DNA from: Alphaproteobacteria bacterium
Lineage (GTDB): Bacteria; Pseudomonadota; Alphaproteobacteria; Micavibrionales; Micavibrionaceae
Assembly: GCA_002401695.1 (NCBI GenBank)
Contig: NVTV01000002.1
Span: 372,001-436,000, forward strand
Length of the DNA stretch: 64,000 bases
Direction: 5' to 3'
The notes beneath the pieces are model-generated. The model worked only from the letters and a program-made list of their open reading frames with translations, ran no database searches and was not told the DNA's origin. Every line of letters starts with the position of its first letter. The first letter of the stretch is position 1. The position numbers and the translations under genes were made by a program. This document shows positions 52,905 to 61,512 of the stretch, piece by piece.

Positions 52905-54725
52905 TTATCTCCGCACCTTAACGTAACTCCCCGGTGCTGCTTCAATCCCTTTACCGACTTTACGTGCTGCGACTTTACCGCCGCCAAAATCACTGACCCA
53001 CTTATCCCACGCAGGCCACCATGAACCCTCATGCTGTTCGGCGTTGTCTAGCCATTCATCGGCGGCTTTGGGTGTTTTATCATTCGTCCAATAACAATAT
53101 TTATTCTTCACAGGCGGGTTTACGACCCCTGCAATATGACCCGATGCAGCAAGAGTAAAGGTCACGTTGTTACCATTCATCAATCCAACCCCTTCATAGG
53201 TCGCTTTCCATGGTGCGATATGGTCTTCACGGGCAGAGATAAAATGCCGCGGCGTTTTGATGATCGATAAATCAACGGGCGTGTCATTCACATCAATGCC
53301 GCCGGCCTCAATCAACTTGTTATCCCGATACATATTGCGCAGGTAAAAGCGATGCATCGCCGCAGGCATATTGGTGCAATCATCATTCCAATAGAGCAGG
53401 TCAAAGGGAAATGGCTCACGCCCCATCAAGTAATTATTAACCACAAACGACCAGATCAGGTCATTGGCGCGCATCAAGCTGAAGGTCTTTTGCATCTCCT
53501 TACCGTCCAGAACGCCATGCTTATCCATCATTTGATCCAGCACGTCCAGTTGCGTGTCATCAAGGAACAGCTTCATATCACCCGCATGCTCAAAATCTAG
53601 CAAGGTGGTTAAAAATGTTGCCGACGCAATGCGACTGTCTTTTTTGTTTTGGGTCAAATAGGATAGGGTGGTCGCCAGCAAAGTCCCGCCGAGGCAATAA
53701 CCAACGGCATTGGTTTGCGTCTCACCTGTTATATTCTCGATTTGGGTTAGAGATTCCAAAATCCCCTCATTCATATAATCTTCAAATTCCTTTTGCGCTA
53801 ATTCTGCGTTTGGATTGACCCACGAGATCACAAAAACTGTATGACCTTGCGCAACGGCCCACTCGATCAATGAGTTATCGGGGCGTAGATCAAGAATGTA
53901 ATATTTGTTAATCCATGGCGGTATAATCAGCAGCGGCGTTTTATGCACTTTATCGGTCGTTGGTTCATATTGAATCAACTGCATCATGTCGTTTTGGTGA
54001 ACCACTTGCCCTTTTGACATGGCGATATTCTTGCCCAGTTCAAAAGCCTTGTCGTCGGTGGTGCGAATGTTAAGTTTCCCGTCCTTGATATCACTCATCA
54101 GGTTTTCAAACCCTTTGACCAGATTTTGACCGCCCGTTTTCATGGTTTCATTTAGTACCTCAGGGTTGGTCATCATAAAATTGGTTGGGGATATCGCGTT
54201 GGTGAACAGTTTCGCTTGAAAGTTTAGTTTGTCCTTCTGACTTTTACTTAGGCCGTCAACATCTTCAATGGTTTTTTCCATGTGATTACAAGTTAGAAGG
54301 TAGGATTGTTTTATAAAGTCAAACAGCGCATTTTCCTGCCACTCGGGTGCTTTAAAGCGTCGATCGCCCTTTTCAGGGGTTATCGGCGTATGCGTCGTTT
54401 CCTGACCCATGAACTTGCTGATGCTGTCTTGCCATATATTAATCCAGTCTTGTGTGTATTGGGCCTGAACTTCCATAAATTTACCGGGGTCTTTGGATAT
54501 ACGGTCAAGAAACTCCATATAGCTGTCTTGAACATTCATCGGGTCAAAATCGATAGAGGCAAATTGTTCCATAGCATCCGCGCTACCGTATTTGCCGATA
54601 TAGTCGTTAAATATGGGTTGCGCCTTTTCATATGCGTCAACCAACGCTTTCCCCAGAGCCACAGGATCTGGCACCTTAAAGGCTTGTTCATCTGATGGGT
54701 TGTTTGGATTTTTGGCGTTCGTCAT
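52905..54725 (-). CDS. phaC: Class I poly(3-hydroxyalkanoate) synthase
   Basis: Polymerises 3-hydroxybutyryl-CoA into PHB at the granule surface. The 606-residue protein has the full class I architecture: a variable helical N-terminal domain (to about residue 225), the synthase core with YYILDLRPDNSLIEW, and the active-site GYCLGG with nucleophile Cys344. The catalytic Asp lies in AREDHIAPW and the His in SGHIAG. The ATG at 54725 begins MTNAKNPN; a longer reading to 54806 overlaps the promoter region. It is 45 kb from phaR and phaAB, with TGC/GCA dyads upstream. Confidence 0.95.
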   Translation of the reverse strand: MTNAKNPNNPSDEQAFKVPDPVALGKALVDAYEKAQPIFNDYIGKYGSADAMEQFASIDFDPMNVQDSYMEFLDRISKDPGKFMEVQAQYTQDWINIWQDSISKFMGQETTHTPITPEKGDRRFKAPEWQENALFDFIKQSYLLTCNHMEKTIEDVDGLSKSQKDKLNFQAKLFTNAISPTNFMMTNPEVLNETMKTGGQNLVKGFENLMSDIKDGKLNIRTTDDKAFELGKNIAMSKGQVVHQNDMMQLIQYEPTTDKVHKTPLLIIPPWINKYYILDLRPDNSLIEWAVAQGHTVFVISWVNPNAELAQKEFEDYMNEGILESLTQIENITGETQTNAVGYCLGGTLLATTLSYLTQNKKDSRIASATFLTTLLDFEHAGDMKLFLDDTQLDVLDQMMDKHGVLDGKEMQKTFSLMRANDLIWSFVVNNYLMGREPFPFDLLYWNDDCTNMPAAMHRFYLRNMYRDNKLIEAGGIDVNDTPVDLSIIKTPRHFISAREDHIAPWKATYEGVGLMNGNNVTFTLAASGHIAGVVNPPVKNKYCYWTNDKTPKAADEWLDNAEQHEGSWWPAWDKWVSDFGGGKVAARKVGKGIEAAPGSYVKVRR

Positions 54726-54767
54726 GATGTCTGTCCAATTGTGGTAGGGTATTAAAGCATTATGGTG

Positions 54768-54796
54768 TTGCAAAAAGCAAGCCAACTCCCTTGCAA
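54768..54796. promoter_or_regulatory. TGC/GCA dyads upstream of class I phaC
   Basis: TTGC (54768-54771) and GCAA (54777-54780) form an inverted repeat over a 5-base A-run, and the palindrome TTGCAA follows at 54791-54796. They lie 43-71 bases upstream of the phaC start in the 137-base divergent gap with hom. They are candidate PhaR sites by resemblance to the dyad beside phaR; this is inference. Confidence 0.35.
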
Positions 54797-54862
54797 CATA
54801 TCGCAAAGAAGGCTAAGACCATTATTCAACTTTGGACGTCATCAATAAAGGGTAATCGCAAC

Positions 54863-56155
54863 ATGAACAAACCATTTCGCATCGGTATCGCCGGATTAGG
54901 AACTGTTGGCGTAGGGGTGATTAAAGCACTTACAAAGAATGCTGACATCATTGCTCTGCGCGCAGGTCGTGAAATTGAAATTGTTGCAGTTTCTGCGCGC
55001 AATAAAGACCAAGATCGCGGCGTGGATCTCTCTGGTTTTGAATGGGTGGATAACGCGGTGGATCTCGCAAATTATGGCGATCTTGATGCTGTTGTTGAAT
55101 TGATCGGCGGATCAGAGGGCGTGGCAGCGGATCTTGTAAATGGCGCACTGGATAATGCCCGCCATGTTGTAACCGCGAACAAGGCGTTGCTGGCGCATCA
55201 TGGTTATGACCTTGCACTTAAGGCAGAAGGTAATGGCGTGTCCTTGGCTTATGAAGCGGCTGTCGCAGGCGGCGTTCCCATTATAAAGGCATTACGTGAA
55301 GGGCTGGCGGCCAATAAAATTCATGCCGTCTATGGTATTCTTAATGGTACTTGTAACTATATTCTGACCATGATGCGTGAAACAGGGCGCGACTTCGCGG
55401 ACGTTTTGAAGGAAGCACAAGAGCTTGGCTACGCCGAGTCTGATCCAACCTTTGATGTCGAGGGAGTGGACGCGGCACATAAATTATGCTTGATAACGTC
55501 TATTGCATTCGGGGTTAAACCTGATTTTGGCGCGCTGCAAGTTCAGGGAATAACCAACATTAACGCGACGGATATCGCATCAGCAACAGAGTTTGGCTAT
55601 CGCATTAAATTGCTGGGAATCGCCCGTGATGTCGATGGTGAAATCATGCAAAATGTTGAACCATGCTTGGTTCCGATCCATTCACCGATGGGCATTATCG
55701 AGGACGTATATAACGCCGTCTATGTGGAGGGTGATTCAGTGGAAAGTCCATTATTCACAGGCAAAGGCGCAGGTGAGGGGCCAACGGCGTCCTCCGTTGT
55801 TGCTGATATTATTGATCTTGCGCGTGGCATTCAGGTGCCAACTTTTGGCATTGCGGCAAAGAATCTAAAAGAAGCCCCGCGAATTTCTATGGGGGACACG
55901 CGGGCGCGGTATTATTTGCGCTTAAACGTAACAGATCGCGCAGGTGTGATTGCGGATATTGCCTCTATCTTGAAGGATAATGAGATATCCATTGAGAGTT
56001 TGGTACAGCATGGTCGAGATCCTGAGCAAGTTGTGCCAATTGTCTTAACATGTCATGAAACGCGTCATGCCTCTATGATAGAGGCGGTTTCCCTTATAGA
56101 AAACTTGGATTCTTGTGCGGAAAAACCTTGTCTCATGCGCATTGAAGAGCTATAG
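54863..56155 (+). CDS. hom: Homoserine dehydrogenase
   Basis: Reduces aspartate semialdehyde to homoserine for threonine and methionine synthesis. The 430-residue protein has the NAD(P) motif IGIAGLGTVGVG, NKALLAHHG, the GILNGTCNYILT and FDVEGVDAAHKL catalytic segments, and a C-terminal ACT regulatory domain (about 345-430; VTDRAGVIADIASIL) through which threonine usually inhibits. AAAGGG at 54847-54852 fixes the ATG at 54863. It is followed by glpX after 28 bases. Confidence 0.96.
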   Translation: MNKPFRIGIAGLGTVGVGVIKALTKNADIIALRAGREIEIVAVSARNKDQDRGVDLSGFEWVDNAVDLANYGDLDAVVELIGGSEGVAADLVNGALDNARHVVTANKALLAHHGYDLALKAEGNGVSLAYEAAVAGGVPIIKALREGLAANKIHAVYGILNGTCNYILTMMRETGRDFADVLKEAQELGYAESDPTFDVEGVDAAHKLCLITSIAFGVKPDFGALQVQGITNINATDIASATEFGYRIKLLGIARDVDGEIMQNVEPCLVPIHSPMGIIEDVYNAVYVEGDSVESPLFTGKGAGEGPTASSVVADIIDLARGIQVPTFGIAAKNLKEAPRISMGDTRARYYLRLNVTDRAGVIADIASILKDNEISIESLVQHGRDPEQVVPIVLTCHETRHASMIEAVSLIENLDSCAEKPCLMRIEEL

Positions 56156-56183
56156 GATAGACAGTAAAATAGGATAAACTAAA

Positions 56184-57206
56184 ATGACACAAGCGCGAGC
56201 AGATAATATGACACAAGATACAAACGTAGAATTAATGGATCGTAACCTTGCAATGGAAGTTGCACGTGTAACTGAGGCAGCAGCTCTTGCGGCGTCTAGG
56301 TTGGTTGGTCGTGGTGATAAAATGGCTGCGGATCAGGTCGCGGTTGACGCGATGCGCTCTGCGCTGAATACGCTCCATATTCAAGGGCGCGTGGTTATTG
56401 GTGAAGGCGAACGTGATGAAGCGCCAATGCTCTACATTGGTGAAGAAGTCGGCGCAGGCAATGGTGGCCCGCGCATCGATATCGCGCTTGACCCATTGGA
56501 AGGTACAGATATTACAGCGGCTGGTGGGCCGAATGCTTTGGCTGTTATTGCGCTAACTGATGAAGGTGGGTTTTTGAATGCACCGGATGTTTACATGGAT
56601 AAAATTGCGGTTGGGCCGAGTATTGACCCTAATATTCTTGACCTTGATGCACCGATTGCCGATGTGTTGGCGCAGGTCGCAAAAGAAAAGGGCGGCAGCA
56701 TTAATGAGCTGATGGTTTGTATTTTGGATCGTCCTCGTCATGAACAACTGATTGCCGATGTGCGTGCATCAGGCGCGCGGATCAATCTGATTGGTGATGG
56801 AGATGTTAGTGCGATTATCGCGACAACAGACCCTGATACAGGTATTGACCTTTATGTTGGTTCAGGCGGCGCACCTGAAGGTGTTTTGGCTGCGGCGGCG
56901 TTGCAATGTATTGGTGGTTCAATGTTGGGTCGCCTAACATTCCGCAATGATGATGAACGCGCCAGAGCAGAGCGTTGGGGCATTACTGATCTTAATAAAA
57001 TTTACACGACGGATGACCTTGCAAAAGGCGATAACGTGATGTTTGCGGCAACGGGCGTAACCGATGGTTCAATGCTTCGCGGTGTGCGTCGCTACCCAGG
57101 TGGTGCAAAAACATCAACGATTGTTATGCGTTCCAAGTCCGGCACAGTGCGCCGTATTGAAGCAACACATAACCTAAACCGTAAAAACTGGTTGAAGTCT
57201 ATTTAG
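56184..57206 (+). CDS. glpX: Class II fructose-1,6-bisphosphatase
   Basis: Removes the C1 phosphate of fructose-1,6-bisphosphate in gluconeogenesis. The 340-residue protein shows GEGERDEAPMLYIGEEVG and DPLEGTDITA, the metal-binding motifs of the GlpX class, and VGSGGAPEGVLAAAA. It follows hom, a pairing seen in related alphaproteobacteria. A second in-frame ATG at 56208 is possible. It ends 4 bases before a convergent orphan gene. Confidence 0.95.
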   Translation: MTQARADNMTQDTNVELMDRNLAMEVARVTEAAALAASRLVGRGDKMAADQVAVDAMRSALNTLHIQGRVVIGEGERDEAPMLYIGEEVGAGNGGPRIDIALDPLEGTDITAAGGPNALAVIALTDEGGFLNAPDVYMDKIAVGPSIDPNILDLDAPIADVLAQVAKEKGGSINELMVCILDRPRHEQLIADVRASGARINLIGDGDVSAIIATTDPDTGIDLYVGSGGAPEGVLAAAALQCIGGSMLGRLTFRNDDERARAERWGITDLNKIYTTDDLAKGDNVMFAATGVTDGSMLRGVRRYPGGAKTSTIVMRSKSGTVRRIEATHNLNRKNWLKSI

Positions 57207-57210
57207 TGGG

Positions 57211-57687
57211 TTAAGCCATACTGACTTCAATATTGTTATATTGATCTGTTTTGTGCATGACTTGTGCATCTTCATTCAGTGTCAGGTGTTTGTTAATGCC
57301 TTTTAAAAGCTCGTCAACTTTAAGAAAAAGATACGTTTCTGCGCTTTGTTCAAAACTGATTTTAAATTGTTCTTTTATATGCTGATTTGCGTCAATGGGC
57401 GGTGTAGGTATTGATGGGCTCTCGCTTTTCAAGCCAAGTGTTGCAGAAGATTTTTCTCTTATCGCTTTCAGGGCATCTGCGGGAAGAGATGTTACTTTTA
57501 GCTCCAAAAACGTAGACCCCGTGTTAGAGCTTGCTAAAGCATTATTGATCGCGCTGTCTACCTGAATAAGATTAGATCTGAGTTCTTTCTTTAATGCTCT
57601 TTGGATTGCTTCTTGTGTCTCTGGTGATACTGAATCGTTAAAACATATTTTAGTTGAGGCAAAAGCGCCATCCTCGAAGTTTGTCAT
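57211..57687 (-). CDS. Orphan protein of unknown function
   Basis: A 158-residue protein with no recognised family. It is polar, with a helical first half (SPETQEAIQRALKKELRSN) and a second half of alternating strands and helices. There is no signal peptide or membrane segment. The ATG at 57687 is chosen because a longer reading to 57738 runs toward recJ. It lies between glpX (convergent) and recJ (divergent). Coding potential is supported by length and composition only. Confidence 0.55.
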   Translation of the reverse strand: MTNFEDGAFASTKICFNDSVSPETQEAIQRALKKELRSNLIQVDSAINNALASSNTGSTFLELKVTSLPADALKAIREKSSATLGLKSESPSIPTPPIDANQHIKEQFKISFEQSAETYLFLKVDELLKGINKHLTLNEDAQVMHKTDQYNNIEVSMA

Positions 57688-57793
57688 TGTATTTTCCCGT
57701 TTACTTTTTTTGTTGGCACTACTGTAGGCACGTAGCAAAAAAAATGCAATTTTTGTGATACCTATTGGGAAGAGAATCGCATATTCTTATTTT

Positions 57794-59584
57794 ATGTCTG
57801 AAAATATTGTTTCATATTCCTTAAATAAGGCGCGTTGGGTCATCCCCGATGTGGCGATTGATGACGTTGATCTTTTGGTGCGCCGTCATGATGTTCCTGA
57901 AATTGTGGCGCGTTTATTATGTCAGCGCGGCGTTGCGCCTGAGGATGTCGAGAGCTTTCTTAACCCTACATTGAAGAATGACTTTCCTGATCCGTTCTCT
58001 TTGAAAACTATGGGTGATACGGCGGAAGACATTGCGATTGCTATTGAAAATGGTGAGAAATTCGCCATTTTCGGTGACTTTGATGTCGATGGCGCAACCT
58101 CATCTGCAGTTCTTTATCGGTTCTTAAAAGCACTTGGTGTGGAAGCGCCTATCTATATCCCTGATCGTTTGAGCGAAGGCTACGGCCCCAATATTGACGC
58201 ACTGAGAAAACTGAAAGAGCAGGGCGCAGATATTCTTATGATGCTCGACTGCGGAACAACGGCGTTTGATATTGTGAAAGGGGGGACGGAACTCGGCCTC
58301 AAAATCGTTATTCTGGATCACCATGAAGCAGAGGAGCATTTACCAGAGTGCTGGCACGTGATTAATCCAAAACGCAAAGATGATACCTCTGACCTTGATA
58401 TGCTGGCCGCTGTGGGGGTGACTTTTATGGTGTGTGTCGCAATAAATAATCGCCTGCGGGATCGTGGGTTTTATACAAATAAAGGCATCAATGAACCGAA
58501 TTTGAAGGGTTTACTAGATATCGTTGCGCTTGGCACAGTTTGCGATATGGTGCCGTTAACGGGGGTGAATCGCCTGTTTATTCGCATGGGTTTTGTTGTG
58601 CCTTATGATCAAATGAATATCGGAATTAAGGCATTGATGAGTGTTGCGGGGATCACGCCGCCAATTTCGACATATGATTGCGGGTTCGTTCTGGGGCCGC
58701 GCATTAATGCGGGCAGCCGCGTGCATGAGGCCGACTTAGGCGCGCGTCTTTTAAGCAGTGATGATGCGGAGGAGTGCAAGAATATCGCTTGGACGCTGAA
58801 TGATTGTAACGATAAACGTAAAGCAATCCAAAAAACCATGGAAGAACAAGCCATTGCCATGGTCGAAGATCTCGGCCTGCAAGATGACCCACTGATTTTA
58901 TTGGATCATGATGGTTGGCATCCGGGGCTAAGCGGGCTTGTCGCGGGGCGTATTAAAGAAAAATATAAAAAACCGGCTTGCGTTGTGACCTATGCACATA
59001 ATCTCTCGGGAGAGAGAGAAGGCCGCGGTTCTGGGCGATCCATTCCGGGTATCCACATCGCGCAAAGCTTCATTAATGCGCGTCTTGCGGGGGTACTCGA
59101 AAAGGGTGGTGGCCATGCAATGGCGGGTGGTTTTACTCTGAATCCTGATAAATTGGATGATTTGCGCACTTTTTTGAGCGAAGATATCGCAAAACAGATG
59201 GAAAACACCGATACTAACGTTGAAACCGTTATTGACGGCGTGCTAACGGTGCAGGGCATTACCCTTGATTTGATTGATCTGCTGCAAAATAGAGTAGGGC
59301 CATTCGGGCAAGAACAGCCGGAGCCTGTCTTTATGCTGAAAAATGTCCGTATTCATAAGGCTGATGTACTTGGTGGCGCGCATATTCGGGTCATGATTAG
59401 TGACTGGGAAGGCGGTACACGGGTGAAAGCCATGGCGTTTCGCAGTGTTGATACGCCGCTTGGTGATGCTTTGCTCAAAAGCGGCACACAGGCGTTTCAT
59501 ATTCTTGGTCAGCTTAAAATTAATGAATGGCAAGGCCGGAAATCCGCTGAGATGCATATCGTTGACGCCGCGCCTGCATCTTAA
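57794..59584 (+). CDS. recJ: Single-stranded-DNA exonuclease RecJ
   Basis: A 5'-3' single-strand exonuclease of mismatch and recombination repair. The 596-residue protein is a DHH phosphoesterase: GDFDVDGATSS near residue 85, MLDCGTTA, ILDHHEAEEHLP with the DHH triplet, then the DHHA1 region with GGGHAMAGGFT, and a C-terminal OB-like domain. The ATG at 57794 starts MSENIVSYS; a GTG at 57755 in frame is possible but lacks a clear ribosome-binding site. Confidence 0.95.
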   Translation: MSENIVSYSLNKARWVIPDVAIDDVDLLVRRHDVPEIVARLLCQRGVAPEDVESFLNPTLKNDFPDPFSLKTMGDTAEDIAIAIENGEKFAIFGDFDVDGATSSAVLYRFLKALGVEAPIYIPDRLSEGYGPNIDALRKLKEQGADILMMLDCGTTAFDIVKGGTELGLKIVILDHHEAEEHLPECWHVINPKRKDDTSDLDMLAAVGVTFMVCVAINNRLRDRGFYTNKGINEPNLKGLLDIVALGTVCDMVPLTGVNRLFIRMGFVVPYDQMNIGIKALMSVAGITPPISTYDCGFVLGPRINAGSRVHEADLGARLLSSDDAEECKNIAWTLNDCNDKRKAIQKTMEEQAIAMVEDLGLQDDPLILLDHDGWHPGLSGLVAGRIKEKYKKPACVVTYAHNLSGEREGRGSGRSIPGIHIAQSFINARLAGVLEKGGGHAMAGGFTLNPDKLDDLRTFLSEDIAKQMENTDTNVETVIDGVLTVQGITLDLIDLLQNRVGPFGQEQPEPVFMLKNVRIHKADVLGGAHIRVMISDWEGGTRVKAMAFRSVDTPLGDALLKSGTQAFHILGQLKINEWQGRKSAEMHIVDAAPAS

Positions 59585-59693
59585 ATTAAGCTCTAATCAA
59601 GCCATTATGTTATAATATATCATTATTTCTTTGCGTATTGAGCGCAGGGCGGTTATAAGGTCTCTATCAATATAATAAAGATGGACGAACAAC

Positions 59694-60086
59694 ATGACAC
59701 AGATAAAACGCGTGCAAGGTATCTTTTCTTGGGTTGTTGTCCTATCCGAAGTCAGCCATGTTTTCTGCTGTGTATTGCCAAGCCTGTTTAGCGTGTTGAC
59801 GGTTTTTGTCAGTATGGGCGTTATTGGCGTGATGCCAGTATGGATGGATGGCATGCACCACGCTATGCATGATTGGGAAATTCCGTTAATTGGAATGTCT
59901 GCCTTTATTTTAAGTCTTGGTTGGATTTTGCATTTTATCAGTAAGCGCATTGATTGCCATGATACCGGATGTGGTCATGGGCCATGTGGCACGAAGAAAA
60001 ATAAAACGGCAAAGGTATTAAGAATCGCTACGTTTCTATTCGTAATTAATGTGGTAATTTACTTTTCTGTGCATTATCCCTTATAG
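59694..60086 (+). CDS. Cys/His-rich small membrane protein, MerC-like
   Basis: A 130-residue protein with three hydrophobic segments (about 13-48, 62-82 and 108-126). The first contains a Cys pair followed by Pro (FCCVLPS), as in the mercury-uptake proteins MerT/MerC, and the loops are rich in His and Cys: MHHAMHD and DCHDTGCGHGPCG. The arrangement suggests binding or transport of a metal ion, but true MerC homology cannot be confirmed by eye. It overlaps hisI by 13 bases tail to tail. There are no mer or other metal genes nearby. Confidence 0.6.
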   Translation: MTQIKRVQGIFSWVVVLSEVSHVFCCVLPSLFSVLTVFVSMGVIGVMPVWMDGMHHAMHDWEIPLIGMSAFILSLGWILHFISKRIDCHDTGCGHGPCGTKKNKTAKVLRIATFLFVINVVIYFSVHYPL

Positions 60087-60487
60087 ACATCATCAGGGTT
60101 AAATAGCTTTTTTTCATCAATAAACTCCATTTTAACATTAAGATTACCCTGTATCTTCCTGTAAAAACACGACTTTCTGCCCGTATGGCATGCGCCCTCA
60201 TTCGTTTCGACCTTAATCCAGATGCAATCTTGGTCACAATCCGTGCGCATTTCGGTGACTTTTTGAATATGACCACTGGTCGCGCCTTTATGCCACAAAG
60301 ATTGGCGGCTTCGAGACCAGTAATGCGCCTCACCCGTTTCGATGGTTTTGTTCAATGCCTCTTCATTCATAAAGGCAAACATCAAAACATCACCCGTTTT
60401 GTCGCAAGTCGCGACACATGGGATTAATCCCTTTTCATCGAATTTTGGTGTGAAGTCTAGGCTTTCTTCCATATCGTGTTTACTCAT
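60074..60487 (-). CDS. hisI: Phosphoribosyl-AMP cyclohydrolase
   Basis: Opens the purine ring of phosphoribosyl-AMP in histidine synthesis. The 137-residue protein has the zinc and magnesium signature: TDCDQDCIWIKV and GACHTGRKSCFYR, plus AHYWSRSRQSLWHKG, covering the full HisI active site. No HisE domain is fused. It is translated from a start that overlaps the gshB stop by 4 bases and is apart from other his genes. Confidence 0.95.
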   Translation of the reverse strand: MSKHDMEESLDFTPKFDEKGLIPCVATCDKTGDVLMFAFMNEEALNKTIETGEAHYWSRSRQSLWHKGATSGHIQKVTEMRTDCDQDCIWIKVETNEGACHTGRKSCFYRKIQGNLNVKMEFIDEKKLFNPDDVYKG

Positions 60488-61431
60488 GTTTTTAACCGTG
60501 CTTCAAAAGCATCCCAAAGCTGCGCTTCCAGACAAACCCCGTCCAGTGCGTTGATTTCCTGTAATCCCGTTGGCGATGTTACATTGATTTCAGTCAAGTA
60601 ATCGCCGATCACATCAATACCAACAAATACCAGCCCACGTTTTTTAAGCTCAGGCGCGATTTCGGAGCAAATTTGTTTCTCCCGCTCAGTCAGTGTTGTT
60701 TTTTGCGCGCTGCCACCGGCATGGAAGTTTGCACGTGCATCATCTGCCGCAGGAACACGTAAGACCGCGCCGACAGGCTCTCCCTCAATCAGGATAATGC
60801 GTTTATCACCTTTACGGGCCTCGGGCAGGTATTTTTGTATGATGATTGGCTCTTTGTAAAACTCTTCGAACATCTCAAGTAGAGTGTTGAAGTTAAAGCT
60901 GTTCTCATCAATGTGATAGACTTGCGCACCACCATTGCCATAGAGCGGCTTAAGGATGACATTGCCGTGCCTCTTATAGAAGTCACGCAAGGATGCTCTG
61001 TCTGATGTTATAAGCGTCGGTGGCGCAAGGTCAGTAAAATGTGTAACTAGCAGCTTTTCCGGTGCATTACGTACCTCTGCGGGGTTATTCATCACCAGCG
61101 TATCATCGGTAATATGATCTAAAATATGGGTGGCAGTGATATAAGACATGTCAAAAGGTGGGTCTTGGCGCATCAAAACCACATCAATATCGGTTTTTAG
61201 GTTGATGATTTCACTTTCACCAAGGGTAAAATGGTTGCCCTGCTCGCGCCGTACCTCGAGTTTGTTGGCACGGGCGGTAACGTGCCCATCCTCAAGGCAT
61301 AAAGTCGGCGTAAGATAGTGATACAGGCTGTACCCGCGCTTTTGAGCCTCCAAGGCAAGGACGAAGGTGCTGTCCTTCTCAATGTCGACATTTTGGATAG
61401 AATCCATCTGAATTGCGATTTTTAGGCTCAT
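60484..61431 (-). CDS. gshB: Glutathione synthetase
   Basis: Adds glycine to gamma-glutamylcysteine. The 315-residue protein is of the prokaryotic ATP-grasp type: IAIQMDSIQNVDIEKDSTF near the N-terminus, MRQDPPFDMSY, VILKPLYGNGGAQVY and DVIGDYLTEINVTSPTGLQEI, all expected positions. The ATG at 61431 begins MSLKIAIQMD; the extra 16 residues of a longer reading do not fit the family. It is coupled to hisI, an unusual partner. Confidence 0.95.
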   Translation of the reverse strand: MSLKIAIQMDSIQNVDIEKDSTFVLALEAQKRGYSLYHYLTPTLCLEDGHVTARANKLEVRREQGNHFTLGESEIINLKTDIDVVLMRQDPPFDMSYITATHILDHITDDTLVMNNPAEVRNAPEKLLVTHFTDLAPPTLITSDRASLRDFYKRHGNVILKPLYGNGGAQVYHIDENSFNFNTLLEMFEEFYKEPIIIQKYLPEARKGDKRIILIEGEPVGAVLRVPAADDARANFHAGGSAQKTTLTEREKQICSEIAPELKKRGLVFVGIDVIGDYLTEINVTSPTGLQEINALDGVCLEAQLWDAFEARLKT

Positions 61432-61512
61432 TTGACTCACTTTTGTTGCTTTTCTCCCGTATTTATAATAGCTATTCATACGAAAAGAAATATAGAGATT
61501 GAAAAAGAGTAA

